From Chryseobacterium endalhagicum (GTDB taxonomy: Bacteria > Bacteroidota > Bacteroidia > Flavobacteriales > Weeksellaceae): a stretch of DNA of 64,000 nucleotides. This document shows positions 11,401 through 26,400 of the stretch, one piece after another (positions within the stretch are counted from its first letter, which is position 1; every line of letters starts with the position of its first letter). The stretch covers positions 323,856 to 387,855 of the forward strand of contig NZ_JAELVM010000001.1 of assembly GCF_016745235.1 (NCBI RefSeq). Direction: 5' to 3'. The position numbers and the translations under genes are program-made. The notes beneath the pieces were generated by a model. That model searched no databases. It saw only the letters and a program-made list of their open reading frames with translations, and was not told the origin of the DNA.

Positions 11401-14400
11401 AATTTTAATGAAACCCTTTCCAATACGAAATTCCTGTACAATGTGTATACAACGCAGGGAATTGTGATATTGGTCGCTTCATTTTTAGGCATTACAAAAG
11501 ATAAATTTCTTATCGAGCAGGATTTTAAAGATCTGGGTGAAGAAAAAGACCAGCTCTACTTAGACTTGCTTAAATCTAAAATGAATCCCCATTTTCTGCT
11601 GAACACGCTTAATAATATCTATTCCAAAAGTTTTCAGCCTTCCGAAAATACTTCAGAATCCATATTGCAGCTCAGTAAACTGCTTCAGTATGTCATTTAT
11701 GATACCAATAAGGAAAGAATCACGATGGCTCAGGAATTTTCTTCCATACAATCCCTGATCGGGCTCTATCAGCTGAAATATAACAATGTGCTGAACATTA
11801 CGTTTGATATTCAGGATGAAGAAACCCTGGAGCTGATCGATATTCCGCCATCTGTGTGCCTCACTTTATTTGAAAACGCATTGAAGCATTCCGCAGCTGG
11901 GATAGAACCGGAGAGTTATATCAATGTCGTTTATAAAATACAGGATCAGGAACTTTTGTTTGAAATCGAAAATTCTGTAGCAAAGAAAAAAAATCTTGCC
12001 GGGAGTATGAATGACAGCGGTCTTGGAAATAAAGCGGTGATCAATATTCTGGAGAAAAATTATGCAGGAAAATATACTTTTATTTCAGAACCTGCGGAAC
12101 AGAACAATTATCTGACTATTTTAAAAATTAAACTGTAATGGCTAACCTCACGATTGTAAGTGTAGATGATGAATACCCGGCGCTCCAGCTGATCCAGAAG
12201 TATTGCGGGCAGATGGAAGATGTAGATCTGGTGAAAGTTTTTCAGGACCCGGAACAGGCATTGGAATTCCTTAAAGAGAACAGGGTAGACCTTGTGATTC
12301 TTGATATCAATATGCCTTATATCAACGGAATTGAACTTTTACATCAGCTTCCTTACAAACCGCTGTGCATATTTCTCACTCTGGAAACCCAATATGCCGT
12401 AAAAGCGTTTGAGTTAGATGTAGTCCATTATCTTGTGAAGCCTGTAGATTTTGAAACGTTCCGGAAAGCCGTTAACAAAGCAAAAGATTTTCTGCAGTTC
12501 AAAAACTCAACGGAGCATAAAAAGAAAGAAGACTTTATCATGTTCAAATCCAATTACGTGATGCAGAAAGTCCTTCTGCAAGATGTTCGTTGGGTACAGG
12601 GTTTCGGAGAGTATATTATTCTGGTGACCCATCTGAAAAAGTATATGATCCTTGAGCGGATGTCCAATTTTGAAGAGAAATTTCAAAACCTGGGATTTAT
12701 CAGAATTCATAAATCATATATTGTTCTGTCGTCTCACATCAGCTCTTATGATACGGCTCATGTATATCTTAAAGACGGGGAGAAGCTTCCGCTGGGAAGA
12801 ACGTATAAGAATTCTTTAAAGGCTTATCTGAATTGATTTTTCCTAGTTAAAATCTCCCGCAGATCACACGGATTGCACAGATTTTTCTTTGAGGCAATAT
12901 TTTAGAAATTCAATGGGGTGGGCTTTAGCCCGCCTTAGGTGTAATATTCATGCAGATTGTTCATATTCTATTCGTAATACATAAAAAATTCAATAGGGGT
13001 GGGCTTTAGCCCACCTGCCATTTAATACCATCCGCCCAATCATTAATCTGTTGCATAATAATAAAAAAGGTTGTCTCTAAATGAAACAACCTTTTTAGTT
13101 TTATGATTTCTTTCCTGCAGCCTGCATCGGATTTACTTTTCCGTTGGCTCCTCCTCTTACGGCGCCGCCACCCTGCTTCTGTTTGAATAATTGGAATTTT
13201 GAAGTTTCACCGCCAGCGCCACTACTGCTCCACAGATTATTGGAAGTGTCGATGTCCGCAGTTTCACGCATCGGATCCAGCTGTATTGATTTGATCTTTT
13301 TGTCAAAATAATAAGTCTTGGAAATCTTCTTTTCATTCTGTCTCCATATCTGTGCAGATGACTTGTCGTACAGTTTAGATCCGTCTTCAAAGGTGAATTC
13401 CAGGATGATCGGCATTACCAGTCCGCCTTTGTTCACAAAATCAATCTGGTAGCCTGTCAGATTTTTGAATTTCTCCTTATCCTTGGCGTCCAGTGGAATA
13501 CCGGCTTCTGTTTTTATGGTGTAATCTTTATTGGCATCCAGTTTTTCCTGACCTCTGTCATATCGGTAATAGAAATCCTGAAGATCCTTGTCCTTATCTA
13601 CAGAGAAGGTGATATTCTTATCCTCTTTGTTTCTGATTTTTGAAAGATCTTCAAATTCATTCTGAATTGGTTTTTCCACTTTGTACTGAATGTCTTTGGC
13701 TTCCCTTGGAGGCGTATTAAGATCCGGAACTGCTACAGTTACCTTATCGATGGCAATATCTACAGGATCTGTTCCGTAGAACCAGCCTCTCCAGAACCAG
13801 TCAAGGTCTTCACCGCTCGCATCTTCCATGGTACGGAAGAAATCTGCAGGTTCAGGATGTTTAAAAGCCCATCTTTTGGCATAAGTTTTAAAAGCTTTGT
13901 CGAAAAGTTCCCTTCCCATAATTGTTTCACGAAGAATATTAAGTCCTGTAGCCGGCTTGGAATAAGCGTTCGGGCCAAACTGTACAATATTCTCAGAATT
14001 ACTCATAATAGGTTCCAGCTGATCTTTTGGCAGCTTCATATAATCAACAATAGTCCATGCCGGACCTCTTTTGGAAGGAAATTTATTGTCCCATTTTTCT
14101 TCCGTAAGATATTCCGTGAAGGTATTCAGGCCTTCATCCATCCAGCTCCACTGTCTTTCATCAGAATTGACGATCATCGGGAAGAAATTGTGCCCCACTT
14201 CATGAATAACAACCCCGATCATCCCGTTTTTGATCCCTTCAGAATAAGTTCCGTCCTTTTCCGTTCTTCCGAAATTGAAACAGATCATCGGGTATTCCAT
14301 TCCGTTGGCTGCTTCTACAGACTGTGCTACCGGATACGGATAGGGAATCGTGAATTCAGAATAAGTTTTAATCGTATGGGCAACTGCTTTTGTTGAATAT

Positions 14401-17400
14401 TTTCTGTAAAGATTATAAGCTTCTTTCGGATAGAAACTCATCGCCATTACTTTATTGTTATTTTCAGGAATGGTCACGCGCATTCCGTCCCAGACAAATT
14501 TTCGGGATGAGGTCCATGCAAAATCTCTTACGTCATTGGCTTCAAAATTCCATGTTTTTCTTTGCTTGGAATGATTTTTCTCTGCTTTCTTGGCTTCATC
14601 CAGCGTTACGATTTCAATAGGTTCAGCAGCGCTTTCGGCTTTTCTGTATCTGGCCATCTGGTCAGAAGTTAAAACCTGCTCATAGTTTTTACACTCTCCG
14701 GTTCCGCCTACAATATGATCCGCCGGGACATTCATTGAAACTTTAAAGTTCCCGAATACCAGGGCAAATTCACCACGTCCTGTAAACTGGTGGTTCTGCC
14801 ATCCGTGGAAATCACTGTATACGCACATTCTAGGATACCATTGTGTCATCGTGTACAGGTCATTGCCGTCTTCGGCGAAATTTTCATAGCCGCCGCGTCC
14901 GCCCATTTTGATCCTGTTGGGAATATTGTAGTTCCAGTCTATTTTAAAGACCAGTTTTTCTCCTTTCTTTAATACTTTTGGCAGATCAATACGCATCATC
15001 GTCTTGTTCACCGTATATTTCAAAGCGTTTCCGGCTGCATCCGTCACTTTTTCAAGATTCACACCGTAGCCGTTGTCCTTTTCCGGAAGCTCAGTTACCT
15101 GAAGCTGCTGATCACTGGTAGCGGCAGGAAGCGTGGAAGGAAACTGGAAGCCTGCATTTTTTACTGTAGACTGCTCATTTTCGTCCAGCTGAAGCCAGAT
15201 ATAGTCCAGATCATCCGGAGAATTGTTGTAGTAGGTGATGGTTTCTGAACCTTTAAGATTTCTTTTATCCTCATCAAGGTAAGCGGTAATATCATAATCC
15301 GCTTTGTTCTGCCAATATCCGTGGCCCGGAGCTCCCGAAGCCGTTCTGAAGATATTGGGAGTCGGGAGAATAGTTCCCAGCTGCTCGAATCTGTTTCCGT
15401 GGTTACTTCCAGGGTTGTTCTGGATATTTTGTGCGGTGAAACCTGTATAGGCAAATACAGAAAATGAAAATAGGAATGCTTTTAGTTTCATTACCGAATT
15501 GATTTAATAATTATCAAAGATAATAATAAGTAGTTGAAAAATTGAAAATGTTTCAAAGTTAAAACGGAAGTCTTTCCAAAGTCATTTTTAAAGCCAGTGC
15601 AAATACCCCTGAAGAAACAAACAGAACCCAGTCTTTTTTATTCACTTTAAAAACACTCAGTAAGATAAATAAAAGGATAAGGATAGCCGATACAATAACG
15701 ATCTGTCCAAGTTCCAGCCCGATATTAAATCCTAATAACGGAATGGCTATGCTCTGGCTTTTTGCGATCATCACTCTTGCGGTATTGGCGAAACCCATGC
15801 CGTGAATCAATCCGAAGATCAGAGCGAGATAATAATTGGCCCGCATCAGAGTCTGCTTTTTATTCTTCATCAAGATATTATCCAGAGAAGTAATGACAAT
15901 CGTCAGCGGAATTAAAAACTCCACCCACGCCGAAGGAACCCGGAACACATCAAGAATGCTCAGCGCAAGCGTGATGGAATGCCCAATGGTGAAAGCCGTC
16001 ACCAGTACCAGAATTTTTTTCCAGTCAGTGTAAGAATATACTGCGATCAGGGCCAGAACAAACAACTGATGATCCAGCGCATCCAGAGAAATAATATGTT
16101 CCCAGCCAAGGTTTAAATAAAAGAGAAAATCCTGCATCATAACGTAAAAATATAATGCGTACGAAAATAATGATTAATTTCGAACAAATTTTAAATGTCA
16201 GAACTTATGAAGAATTTATGGCTGTTTCTGCTTCCTGTATTTTTTTTATTCTCTTTTTCAAAAGCGAAGCATCCTTATCATGTAGGTTCTGTGGAAATCA
16301 ATTATAATTCGAAATCAAAATCTTTTGAGATTACTGGCCGGTTCTTTCTGGATGATCTTGAAAACGGACTGGGGAAGAAATATGGAAGCTCTTTCCACTT
16401 TAATGATGAAAAGTATAAAGCTAAGCTGAATGAAGCTCTGGAAAAATACTGTGCAGACTATTTTAAATTAAAAGCGGACGGAAGGTTTTTAAAAGTAAAT
16501 TATGTAGGCTATGAAGAAGACAGTGAATCCGTGAATGTTTTCCTGGAGTCTGAAGCCGTACCTGTACCCAAAAAACTTGAAGCAGCTGTAAGTTTTCTTT
16601 ATAATCTTTTTGATGACCAGATTAATATTGTTCATATGATTGTAAACGAAAACCGGAAAAGCGAAAAGCTTACCTATCCCAACCGCTATCTCTATCACCA
16701 GTTTTAATACAATTCTATCTCCGGCTATGCTAAATAATAAGCCAGATTATGGATAAATATTAAATCACTAATTATTGATTAATAATTTAATTTTGTATCC
16801 ATTTTAATACTTGTTTTAATAAATAAATCTCAATACAATTGTTTTTATATTGTGTATTTATCAAGTGTAAAGAATTTTTAATTAATTAATTTTGAATATA
16901 TTTGATTTTTATTTAAAAATAGTTATATTTGATAAGCTTTGTTTGAGATCTGTTAATTTGTAATTAACGGTTAATTAAAAGATAATTTTTATTAAAAATC
17001 AAAGCAGCGTCATTTTGAATCAGGAAGTATCACTACTTATATATTACGGGTAGAAAAAATATACATCAGTTCTATGAGAATAGAAAACTGAGATCAGCGA
17101 AATGAGGTATCGATTCTAACAACACAAATCATTGAAACACTTACGTTCCCGGTAAGTGTTTTTTTTATTGATGATCGAGCTGGATCAGGGCATTGACACC
17201 CTTGGCGTGAGCAAGAAGATCAGGAAAAAAATCATTATAGCACTCCTGCAGAAAGGGTTTGTTATTTAGGAAAGCCTCAAAAACCGGAATATCAGGCTCC
17301 AGATATTTGGCTTTATTCAAAACATTCCGCATGCTGAATTTAATGCCCCAGTCCTCACGGTAATTATACAGCCAGTCGTCTTCCTCCATTTTGACCAGCA

Positions 17401-20400
17401 TTTTTCTGAAATTTTCCGGAAGCCATTCTTTGTGCTCGTTCAGAACCCTGTAAACCCGCAGCGAATGTGCTTTCCATTCAGCTAAAGAATGAAGGCTAAG
17501 GTCCGTGGCTACAAAATAATCCATAGAAACATCTACAAAAGCCCCTGCATACAGCCTGACCAACGGAGCAAATACTTTTTTCGCCTCGTGGATGGCCGGA
17601 TGGGAATCTGTGAATGTATCCACCGCCCTGTGCATTGTAATGCCGTCCTGAATATCTTTCGGAAAAGAATAGCGGTCCTTGTTCCGGATGAAATCTTCAA
17701 GAAACTGTCCTACGATCTGTCCGTCCGAAAAGGTGAGAAAAGAATGGGCTAAATAATTCATAAACGAATATAGAAATTTTTAAATAATAACCTGCCATCT
17801 GCGAAAGTCTCTACCCAAACTCCATTCCCGGTTTCCGAATATTTAAAATCAATCGTATTTAAAACCAGTTTCTCCGGAGAAATGAGGCTTAGGTGAAGCT
17901 CATCATCATTGACAAAGCTTTGGAATTGAACAGGATGAGAGAAATGATTACGGATCTGAAGGTCTTTATAACCATAAACCACCGTACAATCCGAACCCAA
18001 AGGCGTAAAACGTTCCTCCTCTTTGTAAATATCAATGGAATGCGGATACCTTTCAATGATCTTCAGTCCGGCCTGCAGCGCAGCGTAATACATGATGGAT
18101 GAAAACTGGCAGATTCCGCCACCGGCTCCGCTGGAAATATTATTTTTTATCAGATTTCTGCCTTCTCTGAAATTGTTCTTTTCAGTAGGTTTTCCGATTA
18201 ATTTCCAGAAAGAAAATACTTCACCAGGATAGATCACCAGCTGATGAACCTTATCACTCACCACTTTTAAATTGTGAATTTTATTTTCGTTGAATTCTCC
18301 TTTTTTGATGATTTGTTTAAGCTGAATGCTGTGCCCGCCGATGGGTTCAGAAGCATATTGATTTGAATAAAAATGTCCGGATTTTTGCTCATCAAGATAC
18401 CGCTGCATTAATCTGATCTGCAGTTTTAAAGGATCGGGGAGTAGTTTTTTTAATAGCCGTTTCATTGCTTTTCCAGTACTAAAATGTGATAGGAAGCCCA
18501 TTTTTTCAGAAAACTCCGGCAAAGCAGAATATCCAGAGGCAGGAAAAACTTTCTAAAGCTTTTTGGAATTCTGTGAACAGGGAACAGCAAAACACCCGTT
18601 GTGCTTCTGATGCTCCACTGATCGGCTGTTAAATCTGAGATCTCCGAAGACGTAAAGCTATTGCCCGCATGCCAGTCTTCCTGAGGCGAGACCGTTTTTC
18701 TTCTGGTTTTTGTAGGATAGTCGAAAATTAAAACTCCTGTATTATTTAATTTTTCAGAACATTCGGTGAGGAACTTTTGTGTTTCCTCTTTCGTTTGGTG
18801 CATAATGACGTGAAAACAGAAGATACAGTCGAATTCCGTATCAAAAGGAATCTTTGAAATTTCTCCGGCTGCCGTCATTTTCCCCGGATGTTTTTTCGCG
18901 GCAATAGCCAGCATTTTTTCACTGAAATCCGTTCCGTGCGTGGCAAACTCCAGCAGCCGTCCCGTTCCGCATCCCAGATCCAGGACTTTCGAATATTTTT
19001 TATCCCTGAAAAAAGAACTTAGAAATACCTTCTCCTGCTGATCAATATATTTTCCATAGGAATTTTCGAAACGGTTTTCGTCGTAAGTTTCCGCAAGATG
19101 ATCATAGTATTCATGGATTCTGTTTTTCATGGATTCAGGTTTCTTTACATAAAAATAAACAATCCTGCGGGTTCTTTCAACAAGTATTCCACTTTCTTTG
19201 AAATTTTAACCCCGACTCCGCAACTCAAACCTCAAACCTCGAATCCCGTACCTCGAAACCCGCATCGCGTCACTCCCCGTTTTCCTTCCTGTACTCAGAA
19301 GGAGTCATCCCCGTCATCTTTTTAAAAATTGTATTAAAAGCCGTCTTGGAATTGAATCCGGATTCAAAGGCGATTCCCACGATAGAAAGTTTTTTGTAAG
19401 ATTCGCCGGTAAGCATTTTTTTGGCGTGATCTATCCTGTATTTATTCACAAAGTAGAAGAAATTTTCATTGAAGCCGTTGTTAAGAAGATAAGAAAGCTG
19501 ATGAGCATTGATCTGAACCATATCCGAAAGCTTAAGCAGATTGAGATCACCGTCCAGATGAGGTTTTTCTGTTTCCATTAAAGCATTCAGCCTTGATTTT
19601 AGACCATCAAGTTCATGATCGGGGATCAGTTTTTTTCTTTCCGTTTCTTCTTCTTCGCTTTCCAGTTCAATAGATAACAATTCATCACGCTGCTTTTTGT
19701 TAACCGGATAGATCTCTTTTTGACGGAGAACATAATAAACCGTACTGTAAACAATAAATAAAAACAGCAGATCCATCACCACATGCTGGTGCATTTTATA
19801 GACAAATGCGTTATACAGCTCGTAGCCGACCGTAATAATTATGGTCACAAAAAGGAGAAAGCTCAGTTTGATCAGCCATTGCAGGTCTATATTTTCCGTA
19901 TTCGAGGAAATGGTTTCAATCCTTTTCTGATGTTTCCTGATTTTAAAATAAATAAGCGCGATATAGGGCAGATTATGCGCCACATCGATGAGCAGCACCG
20001 CATTGTAAATAACCGGATGTCCTTCTGAATTGAATAACAGGATCCAGTAGATCACCGGAATAATAAAGCAGACCAGATCTCTCTTTTTAAAGCGATAAGC
20101 CGGATTGATGAAAAATACTACGCTGAAAAACAGAAGGATAGGTGTGAGGATTTGAATCACATACACCAACGAGGCAAACAGGGGATCCGGAGAAATTCCG
20201 CAGAACTTTAAAACATCCAGCACCCAATAGCTGGACCACAGCAGCAGAAACAGGCCGAAAAATAAATTTGCTCTTCTGTTAACCCTCATCGGATTGATCA
20301 GTACTGTGAACGAAAGCAATGTTAAGCCTCCGTAAAGCAGAACAAGAATAAACTTTTGAATATTTTCAAGCTGCATGCCGTAGGGTTTTAAAAGATCCTT

Positions 20401-23400
20401 TCGTGGAAATCCTCTATTTTGCTCACTTCCTCAATCTTGATCCCGAATTTTCTCTTCGGAATTTTATTAAGGTTGGAAACAAATATTTTTTCATAGCCTA
20501 ATTTTTCTGCTTCAGTAATTCTCTGTTCTACCTGCGCAATAGGACGGATTTCTCCGCTCAGTCCAATTTCTCCCGCAAAACAGAAATGTTCGGAAATGGC
20601 AATATCTTCATTGGAAGACAGGATAGAAGCTACAACGGCAAGATCCAGTGCCGGATCATCCGTTTTAATCCCTCCGGTGATATTTAAAAAGACATCTTTC
20701 GCGCCCAGCTGAAAACCTGCACGCTTTTCCAGAACGGCCAGAAGCATATTCAGCCTTTTGGCATCAAATCCGGTAGAACTTCTCTGTGGAGTACCATAAA
20801 CTGCTGTACTTACCAAAGCCTGGATTTCAAGCAGCATCGGCCGGTTTCCTTCCAGCGTTACCGCCACTGAATTTCCGGAAAGCTCTTCAAATTTCTTAGT
20901 GATCAGGATTTCAGACGGATTTTTGATTTCCTTTAATCCCTGGGAAACCATTTCATAGATTCCGATTTCAGCCGTAGATCCGAAACGGTTTTTATTGGCT
21001 CTTAGCAGCCTGAACAGGTGGTTTCTGTCACCATCAAAGTTTAAAACCACATCTACCATATGTTCCAGAACCTTAGGTCCGGCGATCTGGCCGTCTTTGG
21101 TGATATGGCCCACGAGAAAGACAGGTGTATTATTTTCTTTCGCGTATTTGATGATCTCATTGGAACATTCTCTAATTTGAGAAACTGTTCCCGGCGAACT
21201 TTCAATTAACTGAGATTGTAAAGTCTGGATAGAATCGATGATCATAAAATCCGGTTCCAGTTTTTTCGCTTCGTGAAGGATTTTTTCCAGTGAGGTTTCT
21301 GTAAACAGGAAACAGTTCGGATTCTGAACATCCGTCAGACGGTCGGCTCTCATTTTAATCTGCGAAGCACTTTCTTCCCCGGAAACATAAAAGATTTTTT
21401 TCTTCATCTTCAAAGCCAGCTGCAGCAAAAGGGTAGATTTTCCGATTCCCGGTTCGCCGCCGATCAGCGTTACGGATCCAAGCACAATACCGCCGCCCAG
21501 AACACGGTTCAGTTCTTCGGAAGGCGTTTTAATTCTAGGTTCTTCACTGGTCTCAACTTCAATAATGTTGATCACATGCTGTTTGGTTTTTGAAAAAGGC
21601 GGGGTTTTAGATGAGGTTTTCTCAACCACTTCCTCCACAAGGGTGTTCCATTCTCCGCAGTTTTTACACTGACCCATCCATTGGGAATACTGGGTTCCGC
21701 AGTTTTGACAGAAATATGCTGTTTTCAGTTTTGCCATACTGCGAAGTTAAAAAAAATGAATCTCCTTTCGGAATTTTAATTAATTTTCAGAGATGAAAAA
21801 TTTAATATTAAAAAGTATACTGATCCTTGGGATTATGACCTTTTTAAATGCAGGAATAGTAGGTGAGACAGTAAAGTGGATAGGGCTTCCTCCTTCCAGT
21901 CATACACTGCACGGTTTTGCCATATTTATCGGGTGTCTGATTATCAGTCTGGTAAGTTTAATCACTATTTTGATTTTTAAGAATAGTTATACGGCCATCT
22001 GGAAAGTGGCTGTGTTATTTGAAATCCTTTATCTGCTCATGTTGTTGTGGTCTAAAACGAATCCGTTCACTTATTTTAGCACCCGAAAAGATAATGATCT
22101 TATGGACCTTTTCCTGTATGTAAATTCAATAGGTATTTTTCTGCTGATATGTATTTTTGATTTAATTTATTCTAAAATAACGGCATCTGAAATTAAAAAC
22201 TAACATACATCAAGAGCCAGTCTGTTTTTATCATTTATCTTTACTCAAATTAAAAAAATAAATATCAAAATATAGTACAATGAAAAAAGTCGTTTTATCT
22301 TTCGTATTCACGCTGTTAAGCGTTTTTGGTTTTGCACAGACGGAATGGGCTGCGGATCCTATGCACTCATCGGTCAACTTTAACATCAAGCACATGGGGA
22401 TTAATTTTGTGCAGGGACGTTTTGATGCCTTTAAAGGAAAAGTAAGCACGCAGGGTGCTAATCTGGATAATGCCGTTTTTGATTTTTCAGTGGATGTAAA
22501 CTCCATCAATACAGGAGTAGACATGAGAGACAAACATCTGAAAAGCCCTGATTTCTTCGATACGGATAAATATCCGGCGATCACCTTTCACAGTACTTCT
22601 ATCACAAAAGATAAGAACAATAATTATACTTTGAAAGGAAGCCTGAAAATTAAAGAAACGGTAAAAGATATCACTGTTCCGGTAACATTCGGAGGGGTAA
22701 CTAAAAACCAGCAGGGAAAAGAAGTAATGGGATTCCAGGCAAAATTTACGGTTAACCGTTTAGATTACGGAATCAAATATGATCCTACAGGAGCAGGAGT
22801 GGCTAAGGATGCAGAAGTAAGTTTATTCTTCGAACTGGTAAAACAGTAATTTATAAATAATTTGTTTAAAAAAGGTTTCCTAATCACTTGGGAAACCTTT
22901 TTTATTGTTCTTTTAAATAAAACTTTATTTTTTTGGTTCACGCAGATTGAGCGGATTATGCAGATTAATTATTACGCGAACATCTGCGCCATCTGAGAAA
23001 TCTGCGGGAGATTATATTAAAAATTTTAAGAATTAATTTTACCCGAAGAAACCGTGAAAATACCAAAGTCATCTATCAGCATATTGTCCTTTTGAACGCC
23101 GCTGTACTTCATCACTTTATCCAGTTCCTTCTGCGAACGTCTCCTCATGATCCAGTCTTTGTTCTGGTGGTTATTCAAAACATAAGCTATCATTTTCAGT
23201 TGCGGATGCCATGGTTGACCCGTGTACACCACAAAAGAATTTCTTTCTGAAACAGAAGCGGCTCCTTTCACCGCTCTGGACGCCATTTCATTGTCCCCAA
23301 ACAGTTCAAGAATTCCTGAAATAATGGTGATATTCGGTTCGAAATTGAGTTTTTTATAGGTTTCAGGATCAAAACAATCGAAATTGGTAAACCGGATGTT

Positions 23401-26400
23401 CTGATAATTTTTATCCTTAATTACCTGTTCCCCGATTTCGATATTGGCTTTCACAAATTCATTGATCACAATCTCAGCTTCAGGATATTTTTCTTTGATA
23501 TCAAATAAATAATTTCCCGTTCCGCCTGCAATATCAAGGATTTTAACAGCTCTGCCTTCCTGTTTAAGCTGAAGTATGTTTTGTTCAAGAAGCTGGATCA
23601 GATGCTCTTTACGGATGCGGATTCCTTTCCAGCCAATGGCGTTGAGGTAGTTTTTATCCATCATTTTCCCAAAACCTAACTTCCCTTTCGGCTGGTTCTG
23701 GTACACATAATGCAGGGAAGCTCCGGAATCAAAGCCGTATTTCAGGCCGATAGCCATACCGTTACTTATTTTCCCTATATTTTTAAGCGAAAATTTCTGA
23801 AACTTAAAATTCAGGTTATTGCCCACATTATTCTGAAGGTCTTCATATTCTTTCACAGAAAACCGGTCAGGATGGAGATTGGCTGTTTTATGTGTTCTTT
23901 TGAAACATTTTCCTGCAAAATCCGCTACTTTATCATATACTTTTTCCTTTCCGGTATCAAAAAGAATTCCATGGAAAAAGCCGGGAAGTACTTCATATCT
24001 TTTCAGGTCAGTATCCAGTTTATCGTAAAAGATTTTCTGGTCTTTGTTGAAAACCACATGATCTTTTTCTGCGGCAAGAATCAGGGTAGGCGTATCAATA
24101 GCTCCGGCATCCTCTACCAGACGTTTTCCTGCTTTGGCAAGGTCAATGAGAAGTTCAGCATCTATGGATCTTGTAATAAGAGGGTCGGTATCGTAAGCTT
24201 TCTGCTGCTCCGGATCGTGGGTCAGCATTTTGGACTTTACATAGCTTTTAATAATCAGCCCTTTTTTCAGTTTTGCTCCAAGTGCAATCATTTCACCGGC
24301 GAACGGAACAATCAGATTAATTCTGAAAGCAGGCGCCAGAAGAGCCATTCCTGCAATATCCGGTGCGAAATCATGAGCCCAGGCTGAAGCGACAACCCCT
24401 CCGATACTGTTCGCCAGGACAAAAATATCTGAGATTTTTACTTCATACTTTGATCTCAAAAATTGAGAAAAAGAATCGAGATCACGGACATAATCCATGA
24501 AAACGGATGATGTTTTGGTCTCCGTATGCCCATGACCACGAAGGTCGAAAGCAAAAATATTGTAGCCTGAAAATTGTGGCGATTGGGCAATATCATTCAG
24601 TCTTTCCGAGTGTTCGTGTCCTCGGTGGATGATAATAATGCTTTTTTGCAGGGGCTGGTAATTCCATTCGCGGTAGAAAATACTGCTGCCGTCGAAACTC
24701 TTAAAATGTCCGCTGTTCATAGTTCAATTTTTTTCAAAAAATCCTCCAGATAAGGATGAATCACTGCATTCCTGTGAATGCCTTTCATGGTTTTTACGGC
24801 TTCATCTATAGGTAAAGATAGAGTATTTTTCATTACCAGAATGCCGATTATGGTGCTTCTTGTAAAGCCCATGGTGCAGTGGATGAAAATTTTCCCGTCG
24901 GCAGGAAGTTTTTTATAGTTTTCAGTAATTTCTGCAACCAGTTTTTGGGTTTCACTGATGTTAAAAGTTCCGATATCCAAAAAGGGGAAAGAGTGATAGG
25001 AAGTTTTGTTTTTCAGCTCGTTATTTTCCTCTATTTCTGCAGAAAGGTCATAGACAAAAGTATGGTTGCTGGGTTTGAAATAAGGTAAATCTTTACGGCC
25101 TGGTCTTGAAGAAATATAAATCCGGGGTGCAATTTCCAGCGGTTTTCTGTTCTTTCTTAAAAATCTCCAGAAAATATGGGAGATAAGTAGGTAAGGCGCG
25201 TAAAATACTTTTCTCAAAAATGAAATATTTCCTTCTTTATCTTTTAATAAGTAAACATTATTTCTCTGGTAATGATAACCGATAATCACAGACATGAGTG
25301 CAGGCCACAGCAATAAAAGCCAGAAAGGATGATAGAACTGGTTCATCAACAATGCTGCCGAAAAGAAAATCCATCCCAGCAGAAAATAAAAATTTGCAAC
25401 ATGGAAATTCCTGTAATGAAAATTATTTTTGCGGTAAGGAAAAACGATAAAACTGATGTGCGCCAGAACGGCTCCTGAAAGAATATCGATGCAATGATGC
25501 TGATAGGTTGTCAGCGTGGAAATTCCCAGGAAAAGTAACCAGAACATTAAAAAGATCCGGATTTTTTTTAATCTGCTGAAAACCGTCCAGAAAATAAAAG
25601 CATAAGCAATATGAAGCGATGGAGACTGATTAAAAGGCGAATCAAATATTTTCAAAAAATGATAGGAATAGTGAAATACTGTGTCCTCAGTTTCAGGTTT
25701 TGATAGAGAAAATTTAAGGGGAAATGCAATAAAACACAGGCTTGCCACAACAGTGACGAAAAGCATTCTCTTCGTTAAAACTTTAAGCTGCTCTTTCTCT
25801 GTGCAGAAAAAAAATACCGAGCAGAAAAAAATACCGCTCGTCATATAGAAAAGAATGGTCCACGGCAGGAACGGAATGTATTTCTCAAAATCAAAGACAA
25901 AGGAAGGGACCTTTTCCAGAGTCGAAGTATACCATGCCGCAGAATTGTAAACAATCATGAATACAACCGCGCAGAGAATACATGCGTAGATTTTTTGCTT
26001 TATGGCCGGTCGTCTTTCATCCATCGGGCTTTCCTGTACATGATTATATTTAATAAGAAAGAAGGGAGTATGGATAGCGACTTCATCATCCATTTCATCT
26101 TGGTTGGGAAAATAACCAGCTTTTCCTTGTTTTCAATAGCTGCTGAAATAATGACTACAGCCGTCTGAACATCGGTTAAAAATGGTTTTTTGTCCAGATT
26201 ATTGTGATTCAGCTGTCTTAATTTTTCTGTATCCACATACCCGGGAGCAATGGTCGTAACAGAGATTCTAAACGGTTTCAGCGCCCGGCGGTAAGCATCT
26301 GCCATCTGGATGACAGACCGTTTTGTTTTGGTATAAAGACTGGAATTTTCATAGTCCATGATTCCCGAAACTGACGCTATGACTGCAATATTTCCTTTTT